Notes: a model not told the origin generated them from the letters alone. A stretch of DNA of 64,000 nucleotides from Cyanobacteriota bacterium (GCA_025362325.1 JANYGO010000365.1:1-64000), one strand, 5' to 3'. Positions 42,673-51,377 are shown, counted from the stretch's first letter. Numbers and translations: made by a program.

Positions 42673-43245
42673 TTAGGTTCCTCGTAAATCAACTAATCGA
42701 CTGAGATAAATTCTCGCGACTCCACTATCATTATAGTCGATATAGTGATGCACGAGTAAACGGACTGGATTAACCAAGTGATCGCCATTCAACTCGATAT
42801 CAATAAATGGCACGGCGTGTCTGAGCCCTTGAGAGCCATCCCAAAGCAGTGTAAACTTATCTCGCTTGATGCCATTAGTTCCCCAGAGAATTTGAGGTTC
42901 ACATATATACTCTGTTTTCTCTAATTCAGTTACCACACGTGCTTTTGGTCGCTGATTAGCCTTCCAAACCATAACTTCACTGTTTTTACTAAACATTCGA
43001 CATTGCTGAAGCGTTGACCATCGTAATGTAGGCAACTTACATTTGTGGAAAAGGTCTTCTGGTTTAGTTTGGGTAAGTAGTGTTCCATCAGATTCAAATC
43101 GTCCCCAGATCACCCCATCATCAGCGTGAGCTAATAAGTATTCTAATTGATACTGTTTGGCCTTAACTTGTAACCAATTATGCAAAGACGGCGTATCGAT
43201 AATATCTTGAGCATCTTCAATTGATTGGGAATCGGGTTTATTCAT
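42673..43245 (-). CDS. csx19: Csx19 (TIGR03984) type III-D CRISPR protein
   Basis: A 190-residue protein matching the recalled TIGR03984/Csx19 family: LQVKAKQYQLEYLLAHADDGVIWGRF, LRWSTLQQCRMFSKNSEVMVWK, and a C-terminal VNPVRLLVHHYIDYND-SGVARIYLSRLVDLR. Csx19 is a hallmark subunit of subtype III-D effector complexes, without known catalytic activity. Its start overlaps the preceding cas7-like gene by eight bases, indicating translational coupling. Confidence 0.85.
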   Translation of the reverse strand: MNKPDSQSIEDAQDIIDTPSLHNWLQVKAKQYQLEYLLAHADDGVIWGRFESDGTLLTQTKPEDLFHKCKLPTLRWSTLQQCRMFSKNSEVMVWKANQRPKARVVTELEKTEYICEPQILWGTNGIKRDKFTLLWDGSQGLRHAVPFIDIELNGDHLVNPVRLLVHHYIDYNDSGVARIYLSRLVDLRGT

Positions 43246-44749
43246 TTTTTTTTACCTCGTCAACTAATTGATCGATAAATTGTTGTAATCTGTCAGGGTT
43301 GGTCACATCAAGAGGTTCGTTTTCAGATTTTTGAGCGATCGTCCATGTATCTTTATACTTTAGCTTCTTTTCTTTATCCCATTTATGCCAAGTCAATGTT
43401 GCATTTTTTCCCTGCAATCTTCCTCTACCAATACTGCTTTCACCTCCTACAGGTAAATCGCTTGTCCACAAATCTTTTAACAAGAGTAACAGCAATCCAA
43501 TTTCATACTCTTTTGGATTGCGTAACTCTAGTTCAATAGTGACATCGCCACCAAAGATAGGTTGTTCGTCAAATAATGCACCGTGATATGCACCTCCTGT
43601 AAAGCGATCGATCGCAATTCTATTTTGTACTAATTCTGTTGCATTTTCAATGACTTTCTCGTGAACGACTAAACGACTTGCTTTTGCTTCCTTTTCGTCA
43701 ACAAAACCAAAGAACTCCTTCAAAAGTGTTGAATTACCGCCCAATGTATTAACAATTCGTTCTGCTCTATGGCGCAATACTCCGGCTAAACTTGTACCGG
43801 ACAATATTGGTTTTAGTTCATCATTACGATGGGATTTCAAGTGTACAACATCAGGAGCGCGTCCAGTTGAATCTTGGCCGGAACGGATGAGGAGAGAACC
43901 GACTAATTTGAATTCGGCGTGGATGGTAAAGCGATCGCGCCGATCGCTCTCATTCTCTAATGATACTCCAAGCGCTGTAGCAATGGATGGATAAGTTGCG
44001 CGATCGGGAAATAAACCTGTATGCCAATGTTCAAAATTTAACCAGGAAGTGCGATCGCGCGAATCTTCCAAGTTAAAGTTCCAAACCTGCCACTCTTCGA
44101 CATGACAGCGACCAAAACCGCGCCGCTTTTTCATTCCCAGGCAAATTTCGCCACTTTTTGAATCATTTTGAGGTTCCAAGCCTTGAAGTGCGATCGCTAA
44201 AGCTTTAAGTAAAATGGCTTCATCATTGTCTTTCTCTATCAACAGTTCAAAACTCAGAGGAAATTCAGTCCCAGATTGTAGTAACTCTAAGTCATATTTA
44301 GCTTTATCTTCTGCGGTTCGAGTAGCGCTATTGATTTTTACTCCATCTCTCAGTTCAGCCTCAATGGGTTTAGTGCTTGTCACATCATCAATAATTAAAG
44401 GACTTTGGATATTTTTTTCCCTAAGTTCAATTTTTATTTTTTCGCTTTCACTCTGTTCATTCTTGTAAGCAAATAGATCGCCAAACAGTTTTGTTGCTAG
44501 GTCATTGCGTCTATCGCTTTCTCCATATCCATTACTATGTTCCCGCAAGTAGTTCCGCAAAGCACCTGCAATCGATGAACCTGTGAGCAAGGCGTAATTC
44601 TCATGGAGACTATCCCGCAGCAAAGGCAAGTCCGTAGGACTATCAGTATCACCTTGACCTAAACAAGTTGGGGTATCAAGCACTAAAATACCGCGTACAA
44701 TGATGCGCTTGATAATATGGCGATGGTCTGTTCTATAAAGTTCAGTCAT
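43238..44749 (-). CDS. Two-domain Cas7 (Csm3-like RAMP x2)
   Basis: A 503-residue protein with two RAMP domains. The first (about 15-215) has LVLDTPTCLGQGD, LLTGSSIAGALRNYL, a VKINSATRTAEDKAKYDLE loop and CLGMKKRRGFGRCHVEEW. The second (about 270-450) has FKLVGSLLIRSGQD, PILSGTSLAGVLRHRAERI, RIAIDRFTGGAYHGALFDE and LPVGGESSIGRGRLQG. This matches the double-Cas7 subunit described for the III-D variant. Csm3-like subunits cleave target RNA through an aspartate in the thumb-proximal loop; candidate aspartates are present in both domains but I cannot assign them. It overlaps its neighbours by eight bases on each side. Confidence 0.82.
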   Translation of the reverse strand: MTELYRTDHRHIIKRIIVRGILVLDTPTCLGQGDTDSPTDLPLLRDSLHENYALLTGSSIAGALRNYLREHSNGYGESDRRNDLATKLFGDLFAYKNEQSESEKIKIELREKNIQSPLIIDDVTSTKPIEAELRDGVKINSATRTAEDKAKYDLELLQSGTEFPLSFELLIEKDNDEAILLKALAIALQGLEPQNDSKSGEICLGMKKRRGFGRCHVEEWQVWNFNLEDSRDRTSWLNFEHWHTGLFPDRATYPSIATALGVSLENESDRRDRFTIHAEFKLVGSLLIRSGQDSTGRAPDVVHLKSHRNDELKPILSGTSLAGVLRHRAERIVNTLGGNSTLLKEFFGFVDEKEAKASRLVVHEKVIENATELVQNRIAIDRFTGGAYHGALFDEQPIFGGDVTIELELRNPKEYEIGLLLLLLKDLWTSDLPVGGESSIGRGRLQGKNATLTWHKWDKEKKLKYKDTWTIAQKSENEPLDVTNPDRLQQFIDQLVDEVKKNE

Positions 44750-46379
44750 TGTTTTTATCCTTCATCATTTTTTTAGCAACTGCCAGAATCAGGCGTAGGG
44801 TGTATTCTAAAGCTAAATTATAATCAAGAGTTTTGGGTTCGCCAGCAATAGTGATGGTGGGTTGTTTTTCCTCATTCAGTAGATGACTATTTTTAGCTCC
44901 CCAAGCTGGAAGAATCCAACTATCAGGTTGCCGCAACCATTCTCTAATTTGCTCATCTAATTTTTTATCATTTATCTCAGTTTGCTTAAACTGAGTCCGA
45001 GCAGTCTTAGTCAAATTATCTAAATTCTCCTCTACGCCAAGTAATTCATAAAGTCGATCGGGCTTGCCTTCAGTTAAGGCCGTTCTGGCTATAATCATTA
45101 ACCGTGACAGTTGACTATTTTTAATTTTACTTGAATCTTTCGACGTATTAGATTGTACCTGTTCTAGTAGCAATTCATCTAGTTTTTGTCGGAGCAGTCG
45201 TTCTGCCATTTTCACAGCGATTTCCTTAGCTTTGATACTGCAATAAATTTCGATTGTTTCAGGTTTTATATTGACTGGTTCGACAGTTATTCGACCTTCT
45301 TCTTTTAACCAGTTTAAAACGACTCTGCCAAACCCGTCCACCCGTCTTTCTCCAATTCCCTGTGCTTCTAAATCACGAACTTGCTGTGGATTAAGTTCTT
45401 CGGGTTGTTCAAAGACAAAAACACTACCTGCCGCTAAAGCTGGAACTTGAGGTAGTGGCAAACCCCATTTGCGATTAAATCCTCCTACATTTAGACTGCT
45501 GGCATAGGTATCTATATGTTTAAGTTCTGTACGTAAACCTAATGATTCTGACATTAACTTAACAAAATGTTGAAAGTCGGTGGTTGATTGACCGCAGTCA
45601 TCACGAATTATGGTATCACTGAGAAGAGTAACAGTTAGTTTATTTTGATATTGGGTTCTTTCTTCCCAATCAATTTTGATTTCCGTCCAGGTATCTTCAT
45701 CAGACAATGACTCAACGGTGACATGACCGTAACCTGCACTTTGAGAACCACCAATCCAAGCATTAATTATTTCTGCGTCATTTGCGGGTGTCAGCAATGA
45801 CTTAATAGTGTCAGCATCTTCCTCACAATTAGACAATACTACAGCTTGAAAAAATTGTCCTGCATCAATAGCATCGTAACGGAATACAGCACCACTGCTA
45901 TTAGTTCCTCTCCCTTTTTGACGGTTTCGCTGATTGTGAATGTTAATTCTTCGGAGCTCTTTGTGAAGCGATATATACCCATACTCATCTATAATGCAAA
46001 ACTTATCATCTAAGCGTTTCGGAGAATCGGGGTGATGCGGTGATGCTAATTGAATAAAATTGTAGATTTCGTTAGGTGAATCCTCCCCTTTTTTCTTGTA
46101 TAGACACAGCGGTACTGGTAAAGTTCGTTGTTCTTTCTCGCGATCGAACAGATAGGCATTCAAATAACGAGTTTGACTGTCAAAGAATAGCCTTCTGATT
46201 TTATCATCCAGGATATCTAACTCTTGGATAGGCTGTTGCCGCAGATAGCGACTAATTAACATTCCCCGAATTGTACTTCCAGGAATATAAGAATGGGAGA
46301 TATCACTGTTGGGGTCGCCTTGCAATGAGGTGGCGAGAATGGGTTGTTGGGTATGTAATAAAAAAGTAATAGCTTTCAT
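44742..46379 (-). CDS. csx10: Csx10-type protein (Cas5-like RAMP with helical Cas11-like tail)
   Basis: A 545-residue protein. The N-terminal RAMP part has HSYIPGSTIRGMLISRYL, RYLNAYLFDREKEQRTLPVPLCLYKKKGE and WIGGSQSAGYGHVTVE; a second part has GFNRKWGLPLPQVPALAAGSVFVFE and IGERRVDGFGRVVLNW. From about residue 375 the chain becomes mostly helical (AKEIAVKMAERLLRQKLDEL, ALEYTLRLILAVAKKMMKD), as expected of a fused Cas11-like small subunit. Csx10 is the Cas5-type subunit of III-D complexes. It overlaps the upstream single Cas7 gene by four bases (ATGA). Confidence 0.83.
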   Translation of the reverse strand: MKAITFLLHTQQPILATSLQGDPNSDISHSYIPGSTIRGMLISRYLRQQPIQELDILDDKIRRLFFDSQTRYLNAYLFDREKEQRTLPVPLCLYKKKGEDSPNEIYNFIQLASPHHPDSPKRLDDKFCIIDEYGYISLHKELRRINIHNQRNRQKGRGTNSSGAVFRYDAIDAGQFFQAVVLSNCEEDADTIKSLLTPANDAEIINAWIGGSQSAGYGHVTVESLSDEDTWTEIKIDWEERTQYQNKLTVTLLSDTIIRDDCGQSTTDFQHFVKLMSESLGLRTELKHIDTYASSLNVGGFNRKWGLPLPQVPALAAGSVFVFEQPEELNPQQVRDLEAQGIGERRVDGFGRVVLNWLKEEGRITVEPVNIKPETIEIYCSIKAKEIAVKMAERLLRQKLDELLLEQVQSNTSKDSSKIKNSQLSRLMIIARTALTEGKPDRLYELLGVEENLDNLTKTARTQFKQTEINDKKLDEQIREWLRQPDSWILPAWGAKNSHLLNEEKQPTITIAGEPKTLDYNLALEYTLRLILAVAKKMMKDKNND

Positions 46380-47059
46380 TGGATTTCACCAAAAATATCA
46401 ATGTGTTTTGTAGTAATATCTTCGTCAATGTGTTGGTTTTTATCTAAATAATGCAGAGTGCATTGTACGTGACCTCTCCCTCTATTTCGTCCACTTCCCA
46501 TGCGTCGAAGTGCCAGTGTTCCAACTCCTAAAAGTGCCAGCATATGGGATGTGGGATCTATATCAAAAAATAGGGGTGCTTCGTAACTGGGTTGAGAATC
46601 GGGACAATCTCGTACAATAACCCGCATCGATCGCAAACTATGTTCGACAGGTGCGCCATTTTCGGGATCGATCGCAGTTTGCTTGCGAATGGTAGTCAAG
46701 GAATTGAGGACATCTTCACGAGTGGGAAAATTATCTTGCTGCTGCTGTTGTCCTACAGTTCTTCGTAAGTCTGCGGGTAAGCAAGCATCACCAACGTGCA
46801 TTTTTGCCATTGTGTCGTTGATACTACCGGGTTGACCGAATAAATCATTTCGGATTTTTAGCCAATGTTTTTGCTGAGACATGGGTAATAAAACGACTAA
46901 GTTATCGCACTCTTCACTTAACAGACCTTTCAAAGTCCGACCTCTTAAGTAGGGGAAACCATTTCGATCGTGTTCTACTTCTGAGTCAACTAAACCAGCA
47001 ACTCCATCCCCTCGCCCAAAAGTTGTATCGCTCAATAGTTTAATTCTGATGGCGTACAT
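46376..47059 (-). CDS. Single-domain Cas7 (RAMP) of the type III-D complex
   Basis: A 227-residue RAMP protein. It has IKLLSDTTFGRGDGVAGLVDSE with D25, the RGRTLKGLL helix, EHSLRSMRVIVRD and the glycine-rich RRMGSGRNRGRGHV. It should be a backbone subunit that binds crRNA and possibly cleaves target RNA. In the characterised III-D variant, Cas7, Cas5 and Cas11 are one polypeptide; here Cas7 is a separate gene joined to csx10 only by an ATGA overlap. A short polyglutamine run (GQQQQQ) lies mid-protein. Confidence 0.83.
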   Translation of the reverse strand: MYAIRIKLLSDTTFGRGDGVAGLVDSEVEHDRNGFPYLRGRTLKGLLSEECDNLVVLLPMSQQKHWLKIRNDLFGQPGSINDTMAKMHVGDACLPADLRRTVGQQQQQDNFPTREDVLNSLTTIRKQTAIDPENGAPVEHSLRSMRVIVRDCPDSQPSYEAPLFFDIDPTSHMLALLGVGTLALRRMGSGRNRGRGHVQCTLHYLDKNQHIDEDITTKHIDIFGEIQ

Positions 47060-47062
47060 AGA

Positions 47063-48649
47063 TTACTCTCCTAACGGGATGTAAAATTCCATTGCTTCAA
47101 TGGCATCAAAATAGCGACAATGCCCTCCACTCCAACCTTGCTTTTTTAGATCAGAGTCAGCAGAAAAAGCTGGTAACTCATCTATATTGTAAGTATTGAG
47201 AAATTGCTCGGTTGCAGTTATGCCTTCCCGTAAAACTTCTCGCAGAGTAATGACTTTGTTGCGCTTGTCTTTCCACGGTTCCTCTTCGTTAAAAGTCCTG
47301 ACAACTTCAAAAAAATTAGTACAGATTAGCCCCTCATTGCCGTATTCGTGCGATCGCATCGGTCGTGTTGTTAGCTTTCCTCCCTGGTATTCTCGTTCTC
47401 TAATTTCACTAATTGAACCTAATAAACCACTGGCTGCGATGTGCCAATCTACAGCCGAAAATATGGGTTTCCTCTCTGAATCTGTCTCTTGACGAACAAA
47501 CTTTTTCGCACTGCTGCACAAGGCTTCACATAATTCGTAAGTTCTCGAAAATGGATAGTGCGTCTTGACAATGGCAATTCCAGCGCAAGCTGTGGCTTTA
47601 CCCTTCCCATCAGGTAAATTTTGAGTTCGTTCTTCAAACTCTTTCAAAAACTTAACTGCTAGGGGTAATCCTATTCGACCATCACAGACAAAAGTAACAT
47701 CATCACCTCCATCAACAATAGGACGGAATGGTAAGTAGTTTTCTTTGATGCTAATTTTGCCTGTTTCAATTGCATCAATAACCAGTTTTCCAACAGCTTC
47801 TATAGCTTGACTTGCTGCTTTACTGACTCCCCAAGAAAGTTTACGCATTTCCACAATAAAGTCTGGATTTGATTTCTGTAATTTGCCATAATTTTCAAAT
47901 CGCTTACCCATCTGATTGCCATCTGCGTGAACCAGGGCGATGTAGCTACTTTCTTGTTCCGTCCGACCCATATCATCAACATCACGAGCTATTTTATACT
48001 TACTAGGCTTGCTTTTAAATAACATCTCCTTAAACTGTGTATTAGCTTCATCTGCTGCTTTCAGCTTAGCAATAATTTCTCTTGAAGCCAGATAGCCTTC
48101 ACCGTCAGGAATTCCATGTTTACCATTAGTATCTTCAACAGCAACTAATCCAGTGGAACGACAAGTTGCTGTTACGCTTAAACCTAGCAAAGGGACGGAA
48201 AGTCTTGGCTGTCTTTTTTGGGCATCTAACTTACCTTTTATCAGGTTATTTTCGATGACTTGCTGTAATAATTGTGTATCCCAGTCAAAAGGATGGTGAG
48301 CAATGACTATGTTGAGTCCAGGTGCATATTCTAATATTTTTCTGGTTAGCTTTTGGGTAAACTTTATGGCGTATTCCATACTCCTAAATAGCAGAACTGT
48401 ATTTCCACCACCTGCATAAACCAATTCAGCAATGATACTTTCATCGGTATTGATGCGAGGTTCTACTTCATCTTTATCTTCATCAGGAATATGGACATTG
48501 CCGAGACATCTCAGACAATCCTTAACCCATTGAACGGTTGCTAGCTTCACCAAATGCGAAGCCCCAATATTTTCTTTCAATCGATTGCTACCGAAGACAT
48601 ACTTTTGAATTCCAGTTGTGTCTATAACTGTTACGATGTAGTGACTCAT
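47063..48649 (-). CDS. cas10: Cas10, type III-D, HD-less, with intact cyclase motif
   Basis: A 528-residue Cas10. It begins directly in the first palm domain (MSHYIVTVIDTTGIQKYVFG, VYAGGGNTVLLF at 78-88); no N-terminal HD nuclease domain is present, as is typical for subtype III-D. The second palm domain has LVHADGNQMGKRF (239-251) and the GGDD motif at 314-317 (RPIVDGGDDVTFVCDG), followed by a C-terminal helical domain. It should therefore make cyclic oligoadenylate on target RNA binding but not cut single-stranded DNA with an HD site. It is the first effector-complex gene after the CARF gene, 13 bases downstream of it. Confidence 0.9.
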   Translation of the reverse strand: MSHYIVTVIDTTGIQKYVFGSNRLKENIGASHLVKLATVQWVKDCLRCLGNVHIPDEDKDEVEPRINTDESIIAELVYAGGGNTVLLFRSMEYAIKFTQKLTRKILEYAPGLNIVIAHHPFDWDTQLLQQVIENNLIKGKLDAQKRQPRLSVPLLGLSVTATCRSTGLVAVEDTNGKHGIPDGEGYLASREIIAKLKAADEANTQFKEMLFKSKPSKYKIARDVDDMGRTEQESSYIALVHADGNQMGKRFENYGKLQKSNPDFIVEMRKLSWGVSKAASQAIEAVGKLVIDAIETGKISIKENYLPFRPIVDGGDDVTFVCDGRIGLPLAVKFLKEFEERTQNLPDGKGKATACAGIAIVKTHYPFSRTYELCEALCSSAKKFVRQETDSERKPIFSAVDWHIAASGLLGSISEIREREYQGGKLTTRPMRSHEYGNEGLICTNFFEVVRTFNEEEPWKDKRNKVITLREVLREGITATEQFLNTYNIDELPAFSADSDLKKQGWSGGHCRYFDAIEAMEFYIPLGE

Positions 48650-48662
48650 CTCGACTCCTGAC

Positions 48663-49979
48663 TTAATAGTTATTTCCTGCGACCCAATTAGAAATAGATT
48701 TTGATAATTTTTTCAGATGCTGATTTCCAAAAACAGCAATTTTGGGATCTTCAATTAGAGACTTAAAGGTTTTGATAATATTTTCTGGCTTGTTATGAAA
48801 GCAAACTAGAGCTACTCTTGCTTCGGAACCGCCTAATTGTTTGGCTCTAATATATGCCTCAAAAAGTTTTTCTTTACAACGCTCAGTTGAACGAGAAGTC
48901 GTACAAGATATAGCAAAAAGTTGGTAACTCCGCATAAAAGCAACGTCAAACTGAAACTTTTTCCAATCATCATCTGGCTGATCGATGATGTTGAATGACA
49001 TTGCACTTCTATCTATCGGTGGATTGACAGAAATTTGTTGAATCTGGTCTAGTACATAATGTTCTAGCCATCCGCAGCTTAACCACTCACAGACATGAGA
49101 GAACTTATCAAATTGTCCATGCTGTTTAGCAGTATGTAGCGATAGCTTATCTGATGATGCGCCTAAATGCTGCATCAAAACATTTTTAATTACTTCTGGT
49201 GCTGCTGTTAAGTCAAGTTCAATATTGTTTTCTAGATATTCCTCATCTTTCCAATCTACATATTTGCCATATCCATTTTGCTTTTGCGTCTTCGGAGTTA
49301 GCACTTTTTCACACCAATCTAACCAAGCATTGTCAAAGTTGCCTCGTTTGTGGTCATCCATATAAAGGTTTACGATGGTTGTTGCAGCTTGTATCAGTTT
49401 GGGTTGATTTGTCGGTTTTTTACCCTGTTTCCAATACAGCTTATGCAAGCTAAAAAGAGTTTCTCCTGTCATTTCCAATTTCTCTTTAGGTACTTCCAGA
49501 GGAATGGGAGGAGCGTTTTTGCGATCGAACATCATTTGTAAGCTACGGGAGTCAAGGTAGCTGAAAACAGGTTCAGGGGAAAGGTTTAAATCGAGGAAGG
49601 CTTGGTAGGCGTGAACGGCCATTGCCTTTGTTCCTCCGGTGTAGTTCAGTCCAAACCGTTTTTTATCTGGATACTGCTTTTGAAGTTCTTGGACTTTATT
49701 TTTAATAGCCTTTTGAATTTCAAAAGCATTCGACTCGTTCTTCCATAGCTCAACTTTTTGTCTCTCAAAGTCAATTTTTTCTTGTTCAGTGTGACATAAA
49801 ACTTCTTTGAGACGCTTATAAGCCTCATAAGTATGTTCAGTGTAAACAAGGTAAGGCTTACCACCTGCTCTGAGTAGGGTCTTAGCAGCTACATAGTTAG
49901 GTAAAGGGTTTTCTCCTATGAGTAAAAACAGATGATCGACTTGATGGTATTCCCAATCTAACGGATTATTGGTAGTCAT
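48663..49979 (-). CDS. CARF-domain nuclease-like effector (Can2/Card1-related)
   Basis: A 438-residue protein. The N-terminal CARF domain (about 14-145) has FLLIGENPLP and the ring-nucleotide-binding signature NYTGGTKAM (112-120). The C-terminal domain (about 295-435) looks like a PD-(D/E)XK nuclease fold of the Can2/Card1 type: GWLEHYVLDQI with E306, FQFDVAFMRSYQLFAIS with D345, then CKEKLFEAYIRAKQLGG. Where active relatives have I-E-C-K-T, this protein reads I-S-C-T-T (357-361), so the usual glutamate and lysine are missing. It should be activated by cyclic oligoadenylate made by Cas10 next door. Whether it cuts nucleic acid is open. Confidence 0.82.
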   Translation of the reverse strand: MTTNNPLDWEYHQVDHLFLLIGENPLPNYVAAKTLLRAGGKPYLVYTEHTYEAYKRLKEVLCHTEQEKIDFERQKVELWKNESNAFEIQKAIKNKVQELQKQYPDKKRFGLNYTGGTKAMAVHAYQAFLDLNLSPEPVFSYLDSRSLQMMFDRKNAPPIPLEVPKEKLEMTGETLFSLHKLYWKQGKKPTNQPKLIQAATTIVNLYMDDHKRGNFDNAWLDWCEKVLTPKTQKQNGYGKYVDWKDEEYLENNIELDLTAAPEVIKNVLMQHLGASSDKLSLHTAKQHGQFDKFSHVCEWLSCGWLEHYVLDQIQQISVNPPIDRSAMSFNIIDQPDDDWKKFQFDVAFMRSYQLFAISCTTSRSTERCKEKLFEAYIRAKQLGGSEARVALVCFHNKPENIIKTFKSLIEDPKIAVFGNQHLKKLSKSISNWVAGNNY

Positions 49980-50154
49980 ACTTTAGTCCTAGTTTCAGTT
50001 TTTGACGTGCAATTCTATCTAATTTCATATTGTCACCTAAATTTTCCACAAAATCAACCGCCCAAAAAATAATCCCCCAAATCCCCAAAAAACCAGCCAC
50101 TACCACAACTCCATCAACTCCCCCAACTCTCGCCAATAATGATTTTTTAGACAT
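49966..50154 (-). CDS. Possible small membrane protein heading the type III-D operon
   Basis: A 62-residue ORF (MSKKSLLARVGGVDGVVVV ...) with one long hydrophobic segment (about 13-36, GVVVVAGFLGIWGIIFWAVDF) and a basic tail (LDRIARQKLKLGLKYDYQ). The frame also extends 18 codons upstream to a GTG. Its 3' end overlaps the CARF gene start by 14 bases. No family is recognised. Its position suggests either a leader-type gene or a membrane partner of the CARF effector; both are inference and the ORF may be spurious. Confidence 0.4.
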   Translation of the reverse strand: MSKKSLLARVGGVDGVVVVAGFLGIWGIIFWAVDFVENLGDNMKLDRIARQKLKLGLKYDYQ

Positions 50155-50308
50155 AACTGGCGCTGCACCTACCCAAAATGACAACAAATAAGGTAAAGTA
50201 AACGGCACAATAGTCTAAGGTTCTCGAACTGCCACAACTCGGCAAACCCGCCCTTGACTTGCAAAACTCGCCAATACAGGCGACATTAACACCTAACAAC
50301 TGACCAAA

Positions 50309-50635
50309 ATGCAAACCTACTACTACGTTTTAGCCAGCCAACGCTTTTTACTAGAAGAAGAAGCCCTCGATGAAGTGTTTAAAGAAAGAAATCGTAACTA
50401 CAACGAACAAGAAAAAGAAATAGACTTCTGGTTAGTCAAACAGCCAGCTTTTCTAGAAGCACCGGCAATGGCAGCAGTTAAAGCAAAATGCCCTCAGCCA
50501 GCAGCAGCCATTATTTCCACCGATCCTGTCTTCATCACCTGGTTGAAACTCCGATTAGAATATGTACTGACAGGTGAATTTCAAGCACCATCACAAACTA
50601 TTCCCGATGCCCTCGCGTCCCTACAGACAGCATGA
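50309..50635 (+). CDS. ycf54: Ycf54, Mg-protoporphyrin IX monomethyl ester cyclase accessory subunit
   Basis: A 108-residue protein matching Ycf54 along its whole length: TYYYVLASQRFLLEEEALDEV, EKEIDFWLVKQPAFLEAPAM, and ITWLKLRLEYVLTGEFQAP. Ycf54 binds the oxidative cyclase that forms the fifth ring of chlorophyll and is needed for its accumulation. This is one of the clearest signs that the host is an oxygenic phototroph. It overlaps the next gene by four bases (ATGA), so the two are probably co-translated. It diverges from the CRISPR operon. Confidence 0.95.
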   Translation: MQTYYYVLASQRFLLEEEALDEVFKERNRNYNEQEKEIDFWLVKQPAFLEAPAMAAVKAKCPQPAAAIISTDPVFITWLKLRLEYVLTGEFQAPSQTIPDALASLQTA

Positions 50636-51369
50636 ACAAACTAGCAGAAATTTCCACGGCGAAGCTAGGAAAATTAAGGGGTAAATTGTACAAATATTTT
50701 GTCTCTATTCCCCTATTTTCTGCTACCTCGCTCGCCATTTTGGGCTTGACAATTTTATCGACATCTGTTAAAGCTGAGTCGAGCTGCGAACCGCCGCAGT
50801 CCGACGAATATCTACTGTTAATTGTCACCAAAACACCCGAACAGCAAGAAAGAGCAAAACGCTCTTTTCCCGGAAATACTGACAATACAGTTTGTCGTTA
50901 TATCAACGATACGGTGACGCGAGTTGGTGGCTTTCGGAACTCGGAAATTGCTAGCGATTGGGTTAAATATATCAAAGATGTTGTGGGATTGCAAGCTTAC
51001 GTAGTTCGATCGCCCGCAGCGGCACTTCCCCAAAATCTGCCAGTCTACAACCCGCAGCCAGCACCAGGTTCAGAACCAATCGCCAATCCCCAGACTGGCA
51101 ATCTTGCGTTCAATCCCCAAGCCCTCGGCCCCGGTTACGCCGTGTTGGTAGATTACTTCAATCAACCGGAATTAGCCGGCCAAGTCAAGCAAGCATTAGG
51201 TACGCAAGTAGGCTTAGCTTCCTACGGCCAACGTCCCTTTTTATTCGTCGCTTATACAACGGATCAAAACGCTGCTACGGCGGCGGTAAAAGCATTGAGC
51301 GATCGCGGTTTTTGGCCGATGTTGGTAGACAGCCGCCGCGTTACGGTAATTAGTCCTGCTGTTCGGTAA
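50632..51369 (+). CDS. Secreted or anchored SPOR-like hypothetical protein
   Basis: A 245-residue protein. N-terminal basic region and a hydrophobic segment (about 27-45, LFSATSLAILGLTILSTSV) ending KAES, a probable signal peptide. Two similar segments follow (about 58-125 and 165-245), each a mix of a short strand, YI/YF and helix (LLLIVTKTPEQQERA..., YAVLVDYFNQPELAGQV...), which look like degenerate SPOR-type folds; a proline-rich linker separates them. No function is known. Co-translation with ycf54 is suggested by the ATGA overlap, but does not prove a role in chlorophyll synthesis. Confidence 0.8.
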   Translation: MNKLAEISTAKLGKLRGKLYKYFVSIPLFSATSLAILGLTILSTSVKAESSCEPPQSDEYLLLIVTKTPEQQERAKRSFPGNTDNTVCRYINDTVTRVGGFRNSEIASDWVKYIKDVVGLQAYVVRSPAAALPQNLPVYNPQPAPGSEPIANPQTGNLAFNPQALGPGYAVLVDYFNQPELAGQVKQALGTQVGLASYGQRPFLFVAYTTDQNAATAAVKALSDRGFWPMLVDSRRVTVISPAVR

Positions 51370-51377
51370 AAGTAGAT

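Noticed and set aside
39785-49979. Recent horizontal arrival of the CRISPR operon
   Set aside because: The region looks more AT-rich than its surroundings, but it carries several GCGATCGC sites, so it is not clearly foreign; a composition scan would be needed.
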